Shown here piece after piece: positions 1 to 8,685 of a stretch of DNA of 64,000 nucleotides (the stretch's first letter is position 1; each line of letters opens with the position of its first letter). Made by a program: the position numbers and the translations under genes. Where the stretch lies: positions 53,009 through 117,008 of the forward strand of contig MKUN01000041.1 in assembly GCA_001897835.1 (NCBI GenBank), given 5' to 3'. The notes under the pieces were generated by a model. It ran no database searches and was not told where the DNA came from. It worked only from the letters and a program-made list of their open reading frames with translations. This stretch comes from Bacteroidetes bacterium 46-16. GTDB taxonomy: Bacteria > Bacteroidota > Bacteroidia > Chitinophagales > Chitinophagaceae.

Positions 1-1271
1 CCACTGTTTATTACCTGCATGTGCGCAGGGATTGCGGAGGTAATAACCTGTCTGCCTGGGTAAGCATACCTTTCACTACCATGAATGCCCCGGCGTCCAT
101 ACTTGTTGGCTGGGATGTCAATGGCCTCAGCGATTACGGCCCTTCACCGCTTGCGCCCACTACCATTCCCGCGCTGCAGGTTGCTTCCGGCGGCCTGCGC
201 AGGGGCGATAACATATCCGTACCAGCACTGCCTGCACAGGCTACCGACAATGCCTGGGGGGGTATGAATTTCTACGGCACACCCGGCCCCTTCCTGCCTA
301 ATACTCAGCAGGACCTTATTGATAACAATGCGTTCCTCTACTTCACGGTCAAATCTCAACCGGGATATACCGTTTCGCTCAATAGTTTCGATATGTTCTT
401 TGGCCGGTACAGCGCAGATGCGCCGGAAACTGTGACTTTGCAATACAGTATTGATAGCACCACCTTCGTGGACCTTGGCACTGCAACACATGCAACAGTT
501 CCATACGGCCCGTATTACTCGTTCCCCACTATCGACCTGAGCGGTATCCCTGCGCTACAGAACGTTACCAGCGGCAGCACTATTTACTTCAGGCTCGTAC
601 CGGTACAGTCTGCCAACGATACTGAAACCGCAGCATGGTATGTATTCGATGGCAATACCGATCCATTATTATACGAAGGTGCCGATATCTTCCTGAGGGG
701 CAGCTGGGATATTTCCCTGCCACTGCAACTGGTATCATTTACAGGCTTTGCCGGCCACAACTCTGGCGATGGCAATATGCTTACATGGGTTACCGCCAAT
801 GAACAGGGCATCAAAGATTTCACGCTGGAGCGTGCCTACGATGGCAAGTCATTTGAAACACTGGCTGCCATCAAAGCCAAAGGCAATACCACGGGAGATG
901 CTACATACCAGTATAATGATAAAGCCGCTACTGCGGCACATACCTTTTACCGGCTGAAGATAACAGATATGAACGGGCTGTATAAATACTCAAATGTTAT
1001 CGACATTTATTCCAAACAAAGCGACGAGATCAGTATTTACCCCAACCCTGTACATACGGTACTGAATGTAAACACACATAACTCAAATGAGCATTACACC
1101 ATCAATGTGACCGATGTGCTTGGCCGTAGCCATAATATGACCGCCAGCGGCAATAGCACGAATGGCATATTAAGCATTGATATGAGCGCCCTGCCCGAAG
1201 GTGTTTATGTATTGCAACTGGTAAACAGCAATTCACTCACTACAAGATCGATACGTTTTGTAAAACAATGA
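1..1271 (+). CDS. T9SS type A sorting-domain protein, 5' end cut by window
   Basis: The reading frame is open from base 3, so the true start lies outside the window; an internal GTG at 21 is not a convincing start. The last ~80 residues are a type A Por secretion tail: a YPNP motif (ISIYPNPV), a central DVLGR turn, and the closing LPEGVYVLQL and RFVKQ strands. Before it is the common cargo module with WVTANEQGIKDFTLER and FYRLKITDMNG motifs. The N-terminal part is beta-rich and not recognised. T9SS moves such cargo across the outer membrane and anchors or releases it, so the protein is probably at the cell surface. The substrate is unknown. Confidence 0.85.
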   Translation, partial: TVYYLHVRRDCGGNNLSAWVSIPFTTMNAPASILVGWDVNGLSDYGPSPLAPTTIPALQVASGGLRRGDNISVPALPAQATDNAWGGMNFYGTPGPFLPNTQQDLIDNNAFLYFTVKSQPGYTVSLNSFDMFFGRYSADAPETVTLQYSIDSTTFVDLGTATHATVPYGPYYSFPTIDLSGIPALQNVTSGSTIYFRLVPVQSANDTETAAWYVFDGNTDPLLYEGADIFLRGSWDISLPLQLVSFTGFAGHNSGDGNMLTWVTANEQGIKDFTLERAYDGKSFETLAAIKAKGNTTGDATYQYNDKAATAAHTFYRLKITDMNGLYKYSNVIDIYSKQSDEISIYPNPVHTVLNVNTHNSNEHYTINVTDVLGRSHNMTASGNSTNGILSIDMSALPEGVYVLQLVNSNSLTTRSIRFVKQ

Positions 1272-1286
1272 TCCCGATTAATTAAC

Positions 1287-1320
1287 TAAAAAGGTGGCCG
1301 CAATGCGGCCACCTTTTTTT
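1287..1320 (+). terminator. Rho-independent terminator after the T9SS gene
   Basis: A perfect 9-bp stem (1293-1301 with 1305-1313, loop AAT) is followed by seven T and preceded by an A run. It ends the upstream T9SS gene; the A run may let it work in both directions. Confidence 0.9.
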
Positions 1321-1389
1321 ATTGAATAAACACTAAAATATGCCTGCCTGCAAAACATATCCGTCCATATTCTGTTATATTGCAGTGCC

Positions 1390-2322
1390 ATGCCAGTGAT
1401 AGCAGAAACAAAAGAATTAACCAAAAGATTTGGCGATACGCTAGCCGTAGATAAGCTCTCCTTTTCTATTGAGGAAGGCGACATTTATGGCTTCCTTGGC
1501 GAGAACGGTGCCGGTAAAAGCACCACCATACGTATGCTGCTGGGGCTAATATACCCCAGCGAGGGCACAGTATATATAAAAGGAACTGCATTCAATAACC
1601 GTAAAAGGCATTTATTGCAACACATAGGCGCTATCATAGAGCGGCCTGATATGTATGGTTACCTCTCCGGCTGGGACAACCTGCGCATGTTTGCCTCCAT
1701 GAGTGATAAACACATCCCCAACGCCCGCCTGCACGAGGTATTGGAAATAGTTGGTTTGAAGGGACGTGAAACAGACAAAGTAAGGGCCTACTCCCAGGGT
1801 ATGAAGCAAAGGCTGGGGATAGCCATAGCCATGGTGCACAACCCCGACCTGCTGATACTTGATGAGCCCACCAACGGGCTGGACCCGCAGGGCATAGCCG
1901 AAATGAGAAAGCTGATCATGCAACTGAGCAAAGAGCACGGCAAGACTATACTCATCTCATCGCACCTGCTGCACGAGATAGAGCAGGTTGCCAGCAAGAT
2001 ACTGGTGATCCATAAAGGGAGAAAAATGGTAGAAGGCAAGGCCGCACAATTATTAAATCCCGGTGAAACACTTATAGAAGCTGAAACATTACCCTGCGAA
2101 GATATTGCAGCTAAAATAGCCCCTACGCAATGGCAGCAGTTTGTCCAAAACATTGACCCGGCCGGTATAACATTTAAAATGCACCCTGGCCAGGTACCTG
2201 CATTAAATAAATGGTTGGTAGAAAACGGCGTACAGGTACTGGAGCTTCGCTCAAAACATTCTTTGGAAGCATATTTTTTATCTCTTACTCATGATACCGC
2301 TACTCCGGATAGAGCTATATAA
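1390..2322 (+). CDS. ABC transporter ATP-binding protein
   Basis: Cytoplasmic ATPase subunit of an ABC-2 type exporter, 310 aa. Walker A is GENGAGKST, the signature is YSQGMKQRLG, and Walker B is LLILDEPTNGLD with the H-loop ISSHLL. The domain after the nucleotide-binding part (~220-310) resembles DUF4162-like tails of the CcmA/drug-export group. The gene overlaps the permease by 32 bp and is followed by a LolA-like and a lipoprotein gene, so all four look like one operon. A weak -7 box (TATATTGC) lies about 6 nt before the ATG. The substrate cannot be told from sequence; GldA-like or bacitracin/Na+ exporter-like roles are possible. Confidence 0.9.
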   Translation: MPVIAETKELTKRFGDTLAVDKLSFSIEEGDIYGFLGENGAGKSTTIRMLLGLIYPSEGTVYIKGTAFNNRKRHLLQHIGAIIERPDMYGYLSGWDNLRMFASMSDKHIPNARLHEVLEIVGLKGRETDKVRAYSQGMKQRLGIAIAMVHNPDLLILDEPTNGLDPQGIAEMRKLIMQLSKEHGKTILISSHLLHEIEQVASKILVIHKGRKMVEGKAAQLLNPGETLIEAETLPCEDIAAKIAPTQWQQFVQNIDPAGITFKMHPGQVPALNKWLVENGVQVLELRSKHSLEAYFLSLTHDTATPDRAI

Positions 2323-3130
2323 GATATTCCACAGGCCACGCACTTACATCAGCTTTGGCATCATCACGGCTATCGCGCTGGTGATACAACTGGCTATGCT
2401 TGCCGATGGCAAAAGTTTTGTCGGCTTTGCTTTGCAGGCGGTAAGTGAGCAATTTGATATAAAAGGCAATGTGCTCAACGGCTACCTCATCACTTACCTG
2501 ATATTACAGACCCTGCTGATTCACATCCCTTTACTTGTAGCGCTCGTAGCCGGTGATGCCCTCGCAGGCGAGGCAAATATAGGCACACTGCGGCTGCTGC
2601 TCACCAAACCCATCAGCAGGCAAGGCCTTGTACTTGTAAAATTCACCGCCAGCGTGATCTATGCTATGCTGTTGCTGCTATGGCTGGCTATTGTAGCGCT
2701 TGGGCTTTCCACCTTATTGTTTGGCACCGGCGACATGATCAACCTTAAGAGCGATGCTTTCGTAATGCTCCTCAAAGATGATATTCTCTGGCGCTATCTT
2801 GCAGCCTTTGCATTTGCGGGGCTGGCTATGATGTGCGTTGCAGCACTCGCATTATTGCTATCCGTCTTTGCGGATAATTCTATAGGTCCCATAATAGGCA
2901 CTATGGGCATCATTATCGTATTGACGATATTTTCCACCCTCCAATTACCCATATTCGATGCCATAAGCCCATACCTCTTTACCACGCATATGATAGGCTG
3001 GAAAGGCTTTTTCGATGCCCCCGTGCCTTACGATGCTATAGGCCGCTCTGCCCTTATACTGCTCATTTATACCTTTGTATTTGTGGCAGCGACCATATTT
3101 GTATTTAATAAAAAAGATATTTTGTCCTGA
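2291..3130 (+). CDS. ABC-2 type transporter permease
   Basis: Integral membrane subunit, 279 aa, with about six hydrophobic segments: near residues 18-38, 60-85, 110-140, 160-190, 198-220 and 250-272. The conserved ABC-2 stretch GEANIGTLRLLLTKPISR precedes the third segment. The ATG at 2291 lies inside the ATPase gene in another frame (32-bp overlap), suggesting translational coupling. The stop overlaps the next start as ATGA-type TGATG. It pairs with the ATPase at 1390-2322. Confidence 0.88.
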   Translation: MIPLLRIELYKIFHRPRTYISFGIITAIALVIQLAMLADGKSFVGFALQAVSEQFDIKGNVLNGYLITYLILQTLLIHIPLLVALVAGDALAGEANIGTLRLLLTKPISRQGLVLVKFTASVIYAMLLLLWLAIVALGLSTLLFGTGDMINLKSDAFVMLLKDDILWRYLAAFAFAGLAMMCVAALALLLSVFADNSIGPIIGTMGIIIVLTIFSTLQLPIFDAISPYLFTTHMIGWKGFFDAPVPYDAIGRSALILLIYTFVFVAATIFVFNKKDILS

Positions 3131-3837
3131 TGAGAAGATATATGCTATCGTGCGTTTTGGTTTTCATTTCTTACTGTGGCAATGCACAGGACGCTTCAGC
3201 ACTTTTCTATAAGCTCCGCGATAAAATACAGTCGGTCAATGATTACATAGCCGATGTGAAAATAAAAATAGACGTGTCGTTCATGAAAGTACCTCCTTTG
3301 AACGGCAAACTCTATTTCAAAAGCCCGGATAAAATGAAGCTGGAACGGAAAGGGGGTATATCTATACTGCCTAAAAACAGTTATAACCTTACGCTGAACA
3401 ACCTGCTGCCACCCGGTAATGTAACGGTGATAGACGGAGGCTATGATACCGTAGCCCACAGAAGGGTGCATGTGGTGAAAGTGGTGCCCGGTAATGATAC
3501 CGGGGATATCGTGCTCACCAAAATATGTATCGATGAAAGTAATATGCTGGCCTTGCATACGGAAACGACCACCCGCGATAACGGCACCATTAATATGGAC
3601 CTGCAATATGGTCGCTATACCGGCAACGCCCTGCCTGACAGGGTAATATTCTATATCAATCTTAAAGATTACAAGCTACCTAAAGGGGTAACTATGGATT
3701 ATACCGGGACGGATGAGGACATGATGCAAAAGGCCAAAAAGGGCAAAACAAAAAAAGGCAGGGTACAAATAGATTATTTAAGCTATAAGATAAATACTGG
3801 CCTTACTGACGACTTTTTTAAAGAAAAAAAGCAATAA
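3130..3837 (+). CDS. LolA-like outer-membrane lipoprotein carrier family protein
   Basis: 235 aa with a signal peptide (residues 1-19, ending CGNAQ). It has the LolA/LolB-like opening: helix ASALFYKLRDKIQSVNDYIADV, then the strand pair GKLYFKSPDKMKLERKGG. The family folds as an incomplete beta barrel that binds lipids or acyl chains in the periplasm. Starting at 3130, it shares one base with the permease stop. In this operon it may bind what the ABC exporter moves; that is inference. The C-terminus is lysine-rich (KAKKGKTKKGR) before a last strand. Confidence 0.7.
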   Translation: MRRYMLSCVLVFISYCGNAQDASALFYKLRDKIQSVNDYIADVKIKIDVSFMKVPPLNGKLYFKSPDKMKLERKGGISILPKNSYNLTLNNLLPPGNVTVIDGGYDTVAHRRVHVVKVVPGNDTGDIVLTKICIDESNMLALHTETTTRDNGTINMDLQYGRYTGNALPDRVIFYINLKDYKLPKGVTMDYTGTDEDMMQKAKKGKTKKGRVQIDYLSYKINTGLTDDFFKEKKQ

Positions 3838-3902
3838 TGGCCATGAATTGTTTTGCAACAAGAAGATATTGTTTAGTTTTATGTGCTAATTGTAAAAACT
3901 CT

Positions 3903-4391
3903 ATGAAGTATATTATACTGTTTTTATCGGTTATTGTGGTATTTGCATCCTGCACAGAGCAAACGGTAGATGTACCGGAATCCAGGCAGGATATGCTCAT
4001 CAAAGCCCAATGGCAACTTATCGGCATAGAAGTGACCGCGAGGGATACTTTTGGTATTGATACAACCTACGCATGGGCCCTGCTCGACTGTAAAAAGGAT
4101 GACAAGCTTGAATTTAAAGCTAATTTCAAGGGCATTCATCATACAGGCGATGCCAGGTGCTATTATAACGAAACCGACCAGTACGCCTTTACATGGGAGC
4201 TTACCAACAATGGCAATAACCTCGGCATGTATAACCTGGACGACTTTTTCTTGGGCAGCGGCGCAGTAACAGGCGACATTTCGGACTTTGACGGTAACAA
4301 GTTTACCTTAAAGACCACCATGGACCTGGGCGCACCTGTACCGGCAACCGATACTTTAAAACTCACGAAATTCTATTTTATAAAATCATAG
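3903..4391 (+). CDS. Lipocalin-like lipoprotein
   Basis: 162 aa from the ATG at 3903. An earlier in-frame ATG at 3837 would add 22 residues before the signal peptide and is unlikely. The signal ends in a lipobox (VVFASC) with Cys at residue 16, so it is a predicted lipoprotein. The mature part has a WQLIGIEV strand and ends with the strand LKLTKFYFIKS, as in Bacteroidota lipocalin-like proteins. It is the last gene of the exporter operon and is followed by a terminator. Function unknown. Confidence 0.7.
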   Translation: MKYIILFLSVIVVFASCTEQTVDVPESRQDMLIKAQWQLIGIEVTARDTFGIDTTYAWALLDCKKDDKLEFKANFKGIHHTGDARCYYNETDQYAFTWELTNNGNNLGMYNLDDFFLGSGAVTGDISDFDGNKFTLKTTMDLGAPVPATDTLKLTKFYFIKS

Positions 4392-4408
4392 ACGGGAATT
4401 TATGCATA

Positions 4409-4440
4409 AGAACCATCCCGCTGTGCGGGATGGTTCTTTC
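4409..4440 (+). terminator. Rho-independent terminator of the ABC exporter operon
   Basis: A 13-bp perfect stem (4409-4421 with 4425-4437), loop TGT, then a short T-rich run. Confidence 0.85.
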
Positions 4441-4470
4441 ATTTATATACATACATCGCAAGTTCTGTCG

Positions 4471-4478
4471 TACCTTTG
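4471..4478 (+). promoter_or_regulatory. Probable -7 box of the thrS promoter
   Basis: TACCTTTG matches the Bacteroidota -7 consensus TAnnTTTG, 31 nt before the thrS ATG. No clear TTG lies at the usual -33 distance. Confidence 0.5.
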
Positions 4479-4509
4479 CACACGCTTTTAAACACAGGAA
4501 AACACATTT

Positions 4510-6468
4510 ATGATACATATTACTTTACCCGATGGAGCAGTGCGTGAATACCAGGAAGGTGTTAGCGCACTGGATATTGCCAAATCGATCAGCGAGGGCC
4601 TGGCCCGTAAAGTATTGGCTGCCGAAATAAACGGTGAAGTTTGGGATGCTACGCGCCCTATTAATAATGATGCCAGCCTCAGGCTGCTTTTATGGGATGA
4701 TAAAGCGGCCAAATCTACCTTCTGGCACTCCTCTGCCCACCTGATGGCTGAGGCGCTGGAGGCCCTGTACCCGGGCGTAAGGCTCGGTATCGGCCCGCCG
4801 ATAGAGAATGGCTTTTATTACGATGTGGACTTAGGCGACCGCACGATAGGTGAAGATGACCTTAAGAACCTGGAGGCCAAGATGAAGGAACTGGCCAAAC
4901 ACAACAGTGTTTACCAGCGCCGTGAAGTGCCTAAAGAAGAAGCCATAGGTTACTTTACCGCCAAAGGCGACCCATATAAAGTAGAACTGTTGCAGGACCT
5001 GCAGGACGGCCAGATCACCTTCTATACACAAGGTAATTTTACCGATCTCTGCCGTGGCCCGCACATACCCAATACGGGCTTCATAAAAGCCATTAAGCTT
5101 ACTAATATAGCCGGCGCATACTGGAGGGGTAATGAGAAGAACAAAATGCTTACCCGCATTTATGGTATTACCTTCCCCAATCAAAAAGAGCTCGATGAGT
5201 ACCTGGCCCTGCTGGAAGAAGCAAAAAAGCGGGACCACCGTAAGTTGGGTAAAGAACTGGAATTGTTCGCCTTCTCCGAAAAGGTAGGCAGCGGCTTGCC
5301 CTTATGGCTACCCAATGGGGCTATGCTGCGCGAACGCCTGCAACAGTTCCTGCAAAAAGCACAGCTGGAAAGTGGTTACCTGCCTGTTATTACCCCCCAT
5401 ATTGGCAGCAAGCAACTATACATCACTTCCGGCCACTGGGAAAAATACGGCAAGGACAGTTTCCGCCCCATAACCACGCCGCAGGAAGGTGAGGAGTTTT
5501 TGCTGAAACCCATGAACTGCCCGCACCATTGCGAGATATATAAATCACAACCACGCTCTTATAAAGAACTGCCCCTGCGCCTTGCGGAGTTTGGCACAGT
5601 ATACCGCTACGAGCAGTCAGGCGAATTGCACGGCCTGACCCGTGTACGCGGCTTTACCCAGGACGATGCACACCTCTTCTGCCGCCCCGACCAGGTAAAA
5701 GAAGAGTTCAAAAAGGTGATAGACCTGGTAATGTACGTGTTCAATTCGCTGGATTTTCATGAATTCACAGCACAGGTATCCCTGCGCGATAAGGATGACC
5801 GCAGCAAATACATTGGCAGCGAAGAGAACTGGGAAATAGCAGAGCGTTCCATTATGGAAGCTGCAGCAGAGAAAGGGCTGAATACCGTAGTGGAATATGG
5901 CGAAGCTGCCTTCTATGGCCCCAAGCTCGACTTTATGGTGCGCGATGCACTGGGCCGCAGCTGGCAGTTGGGCACCATACAGGTGGACTATAACCTCCCC
6001 GAACGTTTTGAACTGGAGTATGTAGATGCAGACAATACCCGTAAACGCCCGGTAATGATACACCGTGCTCCTTTCGGCTCTATGGAACGTTTCATCGCCG
6101 TATTGCTGGAACATTGTGCCGGCAACCTGCCCCTGTGGCTGGCCCCGCTACAGGTTAAAGTATTGCCCATAAGCGATAAATTCAGCGAGTATGCACATAA
6201 AGTATCCGGCGCACTCAAAGCGGCTGGTATACGTAATGAAGTAGATGACCGCAGTGAAAAGATAGGCCGGAAAATACGCGATACCGAACTCATGAAAGTA
6301 CCCTACATGCTCATAGTTGGTGAAAAAGAAATGGAAGAAGGCAAGGTAGCCGTGCGCAAACATGGCGAAGGCGACAAAGGTGCAATACCATTGACCGATT
6401 TTGTTAATGATGTAACTTTGGCAGTAACTGAGCAAATGAAAGGTAAGCAAGCCACAGCAGTGGCATAA
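4510..6468 (+). CDS. thrS: Threonine--tRNA ligase
   Basis: 652 aa, full length for class II ThrRS. It joins threonine to tRNA-Thr in the cytoplasm. Order: TGS domain (~1-62), editing/SAD domain with the HSSAH motif (H73, H77) and [11 protein letters not shown], then the class II core with MNCPHHC (zinc ligand Cys), motif 2 ([22 protein letters not shown], quoted in parts: [20 protein letters not shown]) and motif 3 ([11 protein letters not shown]). The C-terminal anticodon-binding domain has [11 protein letters not shown] and [13 protein letters not shown]. infC follows 71 bp downstream. Confidence 0.98.
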   Translation: MIHITLPDGAVREYQEGVSALDIAKSISEGLARKVLAAEINGEVWDATRPINNDASLRLLLWDDKAAKSTFWHSSAHLMAEALEALYPGVRLGIGPPIENGFYYDVDLGDRTIGEDDLKNLEAKMKELAKHNSVYQRREVPKEEAIGYFTAKGDPYKVELLQDLQDGQITFYTQGNFTDLCRGPHIPNTGFIKAIKLTNIAGAYWRGNEKNKMLTRIYGITFPNQKELDEYLALLEEAKKRDHRKLGKELELFAFSEKVGSGLPLWLPNGAMLRERLQQFLQKAQLESGYLPVITPHIGSKQLYITSGHWEKYGKDSFRPITTPQEGEEFLLKPMNCPHHCEIYKSQPRSYKELPLRLAEFGTVYRYEQSGELHGLTRVRGFTQDDAHLFCRPDQVKEEFKKVIDLVMYVFNSLDFHEFTAQVSLRDKDDRSKYIGSEENWEIAERSIMEAAAEKGLNTVVEYGEAAFYGPKLDFMVRDALGRSWQLGTIQVDYNLPERFELEYVDADNTRKRPVMIHRAPFGSMERFIAVLLEHCAGNLPLWLAPLQVKVLPISDKFSEYAHKVSGALKAAGIRNEVDDRSEKIGRKIRDTELMKVPYMLIVGEKEMEEGKVAVRKHGEGDKGAIPLTDFVNDVTLAVTEQMKGKQATAVA

Positions 6469-6510
6469 AGTTTATATAGCAGTAGTATGTATTTATTATA
6501 ACAAATACGC

Positions 6511-6518
6511 TATTTTTG
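6511..6518 (+). promoter_or_regulatory. Probable -7 box of the infC promoter
   Basis: TATTTTTG matches TAnnTTTG, 21 nt before the infC ATG. infC may thus be transcribed on its own as well as from thrS. Confidence 0.45.
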
Positions 6519-6539
6519 CAATCATTTTAAAAACCATTA

Positions 6540-7097
6540 ATGCAGAAAAGAAGTAAAGGCAGGCCGCCTTTTAGACCAAGATTACCACAGAACGAACATC
6601 GTCTCAACAGGGAAATTACAGCGCCTGAAGTGCGCGTGATAGGTGAAGGAATAGAACCGGGAGTATATCCTTTGGCACAGGCATTGCGAATGGCAGAGGA
6701 ACAGGAGGTAGACCTGGTTGAGATATCCCCTAAGGCAGTACCCCCCGTTTGCCGCATTATCGATTATAAGAAATTCCTCTACGAGAAGAAGAAGAAGGAT
6801 AAAGAACAAAAAGCAAAAGCAAAGCAATCTGAAGTAAAAGAGATTCGCTTTACGCCTAATACCGATGAGCATGATTTTGACTTCAAAGCCAAGCATGCCG
6901 AAAAATTCCTGAAGGAAGGAGATAAGGTAAAATGCTATGTACAGTTCAAGGGTCGCGCCATTATGTTCCAGGAACGTGGTGAGCTTTTACTCCTCAAATT
7001 CGCAGAAAGATTAGCTGAATATGGCTCCCTCGAATCAATGCCAAAAATGGAAGGGAAACGTATGCTGGCCATCTTCACGCCCAAAAAGAAAAAATAA
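6540..7097 (+). CDS. infC: Translation initiation factor IF-3
   Basis: 185 aa. IF-3 binds the 30S subunit, blocks premature 50S joining and checks start-codon pairing. The N-domain (LNREITAPEVRVIGEG, ALRMAEEQEVDLVEISP, PVCRIIDYKKF), the lysine-rich linker (EKKKKDKEQKAKAKQ) and the C-domain (KEIRFTPNTDEHDF, KVKCYVQFKGR) are all present. The start is AUG at 6540; unlike E. coli there is no AUU. The usual rpmI and rplT genes do not follow. Confidence 0.97.
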   Translation: MQKRSKGRPPFRPRLPQNEHRLNREITAPEVRVIGEGIEPGVYPLAQALRMAEEQEVDLVEISPKAVPPVCRIIDYKKFLYEKKKKDKEQKAKAKQSEVKEIRFTPNTDEHDFDFKAKHAEKFLKEGDKVKCYVQFKGRAIMFQERGELLLLKFAERLAEYGSLESMPKMEGKRMLAIFTPKKKK

Positions 7098-7164
7098 CAA
7101 TTATCTTCATTTGTTGTCTATTTGTTAATGACATCGATTTTCATTAACAAACTCAGGATTTTTA

Positions 7165-7244
7165 TACATTTGCATGTTCCCTCTAAAAAAGGGGGCAATT
7201 CAAAGACAATGCTGTAATTATCAATTTTTTACAGCTTTGTTTTT
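7165..7244 (+). ncRNA. Possible small RNA or infC-downstream transcription unit
   Basis: A -7-like box TACATTTG (7165-7172) is followed by a small C/G hairpin (CCCT...AGGG, 7179-7195). A perfect 7-bp stem with an 11-nt loop (7211-7217 with 7229-7235) then runs into a T-rich tract (7236-7244). Transcription from about 7178 would give an RNA near 65 nt. The last hairpin could simply be the infC terminator. No -33 TTG was found. No coding potential seen. Confidence 0.35.
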
Positions 7245-7273
7245 GCAACATATAGCAAATTGCCTTAGCATAA
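7243..7273 (+). promoter_or_regulatory. Promoter of the first 54-nt hairpin unit
   Basis: TTG (7243-7245), 20-nt spacer, TAGCATAA (7266-7273); the -7 box is a weak match. It sits 4 nt before repeat unit 1, and its TTG overlaps the T tract of the preceding hairpin. Confidence 0.35.
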
Positions 7274-7277
7274 AGAA

Positions 7278-7331
7278 GTTTTCATGGTGATAGGGTTTAT
7301 AGGGGCTGGCCTGTTCTCAGGCTGGCTTTTT
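7278..7331 (+). ncRNA. 54-nt hairpin unit, copy 1 (candidate small RNA)
   Basis: 53 of 54 bases equal copy 2 at 7423; the only difference is G versus A at position 9. The second half folds into a 10-bp hairpin (7306-7315 with 7320-7329 region, TTCT loop, some G-U pairs) leading into a T tract, as in an intrinsic terminator. A promoter-like TTG-N20-TAGCATAA lies just upstream. Alternative reading: ATG at 7284 opens a 35-codon frame (to 7391) for a hydrophobic peptide starting MVIGFIGAGLFSGWLF; copy 2 could make a similar peptide only from GTG. Not matched to a named RNA family. Confidence 0.5.
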
Positions 7332-7387
7332 CTTTTTAAACCATCCCTCATAAGAAAAAATTATATACAGTTTTACAAAAAACTATT

Positions 7388-7417
7388 TTGAAAAAAACGA
7401 ATCAACACTTAATTTTG
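7388..7417 (+). promoter_or_regulatory. Promoter of the second 54-nt hairpin unit
   Basis: TTG (7388-7390), 19-nt spacer, TAATTTTG (7410-7417): a full match to the Bacteroidota promoter consensus, 5 nt before repeat unit 2. Confidence 0.65.
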
Positions 7418-7422
7418 CATCA

Positions 7423-7476
7423 GTTTTCATAGTGATAGGGTTTATAGGGGCTGGCCTGTTCTCAGGCTGGCTTTTT
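7423..7476 (+). ncRNA. 54-nt hairpin unit, copy 2 (candidate small RNA)
   Basis: Second copy of the unit at 7278, 145 bp downstream. It has the same hairpin and ends in six T. The strong promoter (7388-7417) predicts a start within a few bases of the repeat's first base, so repeat boundaries and predicted transcript boundaries coincide. That fits a discrete small RNA of about 55 nt. Sequence between the copies (7332-7422) is unrelated AT-rich DNA. Confidence 0.55.
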
Positions 7477-7605
7477 TATTTTATTCCCGGCCACATTTGT
7501 TTACACAAGACCAATAAAGCATATTAAAAATGTATTGCATCCTGTGTATTTTGCCAATGTGGCTATCTCCTATTTTATCATTATTTTACACACAAAATTT
7601 TTCGA

Positions 7606-8685
7606 ATGCTGCGTGGCCCTGTATGCATACTTCTTTGTTTAGTTTCTTCTTTTTGTGCGATAGCCCAACCCCTGGCAGCATATGTAGATATCCAGAACCA
7701 GGTAATGGTATGGGATAAAGGCATGATCAGGAAGATAGACTACCTGCCCCCTGTGTTGATGAAAGTAGGCAGAAGCGCCATCCCCTACCTCGACAATTCA
7801 CGCGCCTTTAAAATATACTATGGCGGAGGCACTAAAGAAATAAATATTGGTTTTACGAATGCTTTTTTTGTGAGCGATAACCTGGTAGCCTACCTCAATG
7901 CAAAAGCCCTCAATGTATTTGACCGCGGCACTGCCAAACGCCTGACCAATATCTGCGATGAATATTATCTCGCCGATAGTGTATTGCTCTACCTCGACGG
8001 GCAACGCAGGGAATACCGCGTCTACTATGAGGGGCAAACTTACCAGATAGAAGGCTTTATACCCGACAGTACGCTACCTTCTATAAAAGTGAGCGACAAT
8101 ATCGTCGCCTTCGACAACTTTGCCGGGCTCTTCAGGATATTTTATCATGGTGCTGTAATTCCGCAGGAAGATTACCCGGTAAGCAGCTTCGATGCTGGGC
8201 GCAATACCGTGGCATATGTGGATGCAAACCGGCAATTCAAAATATTCCACAACGGGCAGAACTTTGTGGTCGAGGACTATCCCCCTCAAAGCTATACCGT
8301 AGGCGATAACCTGGTAGCATATGTCTCAAGTGACGGGTACTTTAAAATATTTTACCAGGATAGTATCCGCAACCTGGGCTTTTTTCAACCCATATACCAG
8401 GTGGGCGATAATGTAGTGGGCTATCGCGACCCCAGTGGCTACTTCAAAGCCTTTTATAAAGGTGACATCACCGACCTCGAGAATTATTACCCCGACAATT
8501 ATGTGATACAATATAACTCGATAGCCTATATCAATAAAGCGGGTACACTACGTATGTTCACCGAGGGCGAGGCTTACGATGTAACCAACGCTACCCTGAG
8601 CAACTGGGAGATGCATTATGACGTGCTGAAGTACCAGATAGGGCAAAACATCTTCCGCGTATTTTATAAAGGCAGGGACTACTAA
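7606..8685 (+). CDS. Secreted beta-repeat protein, function unknown
   Basis: 359 aa with a signal peptide (1-21, ending CAIAQ). The rest is built of about eight degenerate repeats of ~38-40 residues around the pattern V-DN-VAY-D-G-FKIFY-G---LE-Y-P (for example GDNLVAYVSSDGYFKIFYQD and GDNVVGYRDPSGYFKAFYKG), likely a beta-propeller. It has no T9SS tail or lipobox, so periplasmic or outer-membrane location is open. It converges with the NlpC/P60 gene, with stops overlapping by 4 bp. I recognise no named family. Confidence 0.8.
   Translation: MLRGPVCILLCLVSSFCAIAQPLAAYVDIQNQVMVWDKGMIRKIDYLPPVLMKVGRSAIPYLDNSRAFKIYYGGGTKEINIGFTNAFFVSDNLVAYLNAKALNVFDRGTAKRLTNICDEYYLADSVLLYLDGQRREYRVYYEGQTYQIEGFIPDSTLPSIKVSDNIVAFDNFAGLFRIFYHGAVIPQEDYPVSSFDAGRNTVAYVDANRQFKIFHNGQNFVVEDYPPQSYTVGDNLVAYVSSDGYFKIFYQDSIRNLGFFQPIYQVGDNVVGYRDPSGYFKAFYKGDITDLENYYPDNYVIQYNSIAYINKAGTLRMFTEGEAYDVTNATLSNWEMHYDVLKYQIGQNIFRVFYKGRDY

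Noticed and set aside
7530-7718. 62-codon frame at the front of the repeat-protein gene
   Set aside because: Overlaps the signal-peptide region of the 7606 gene in another frame; low-complexity product.
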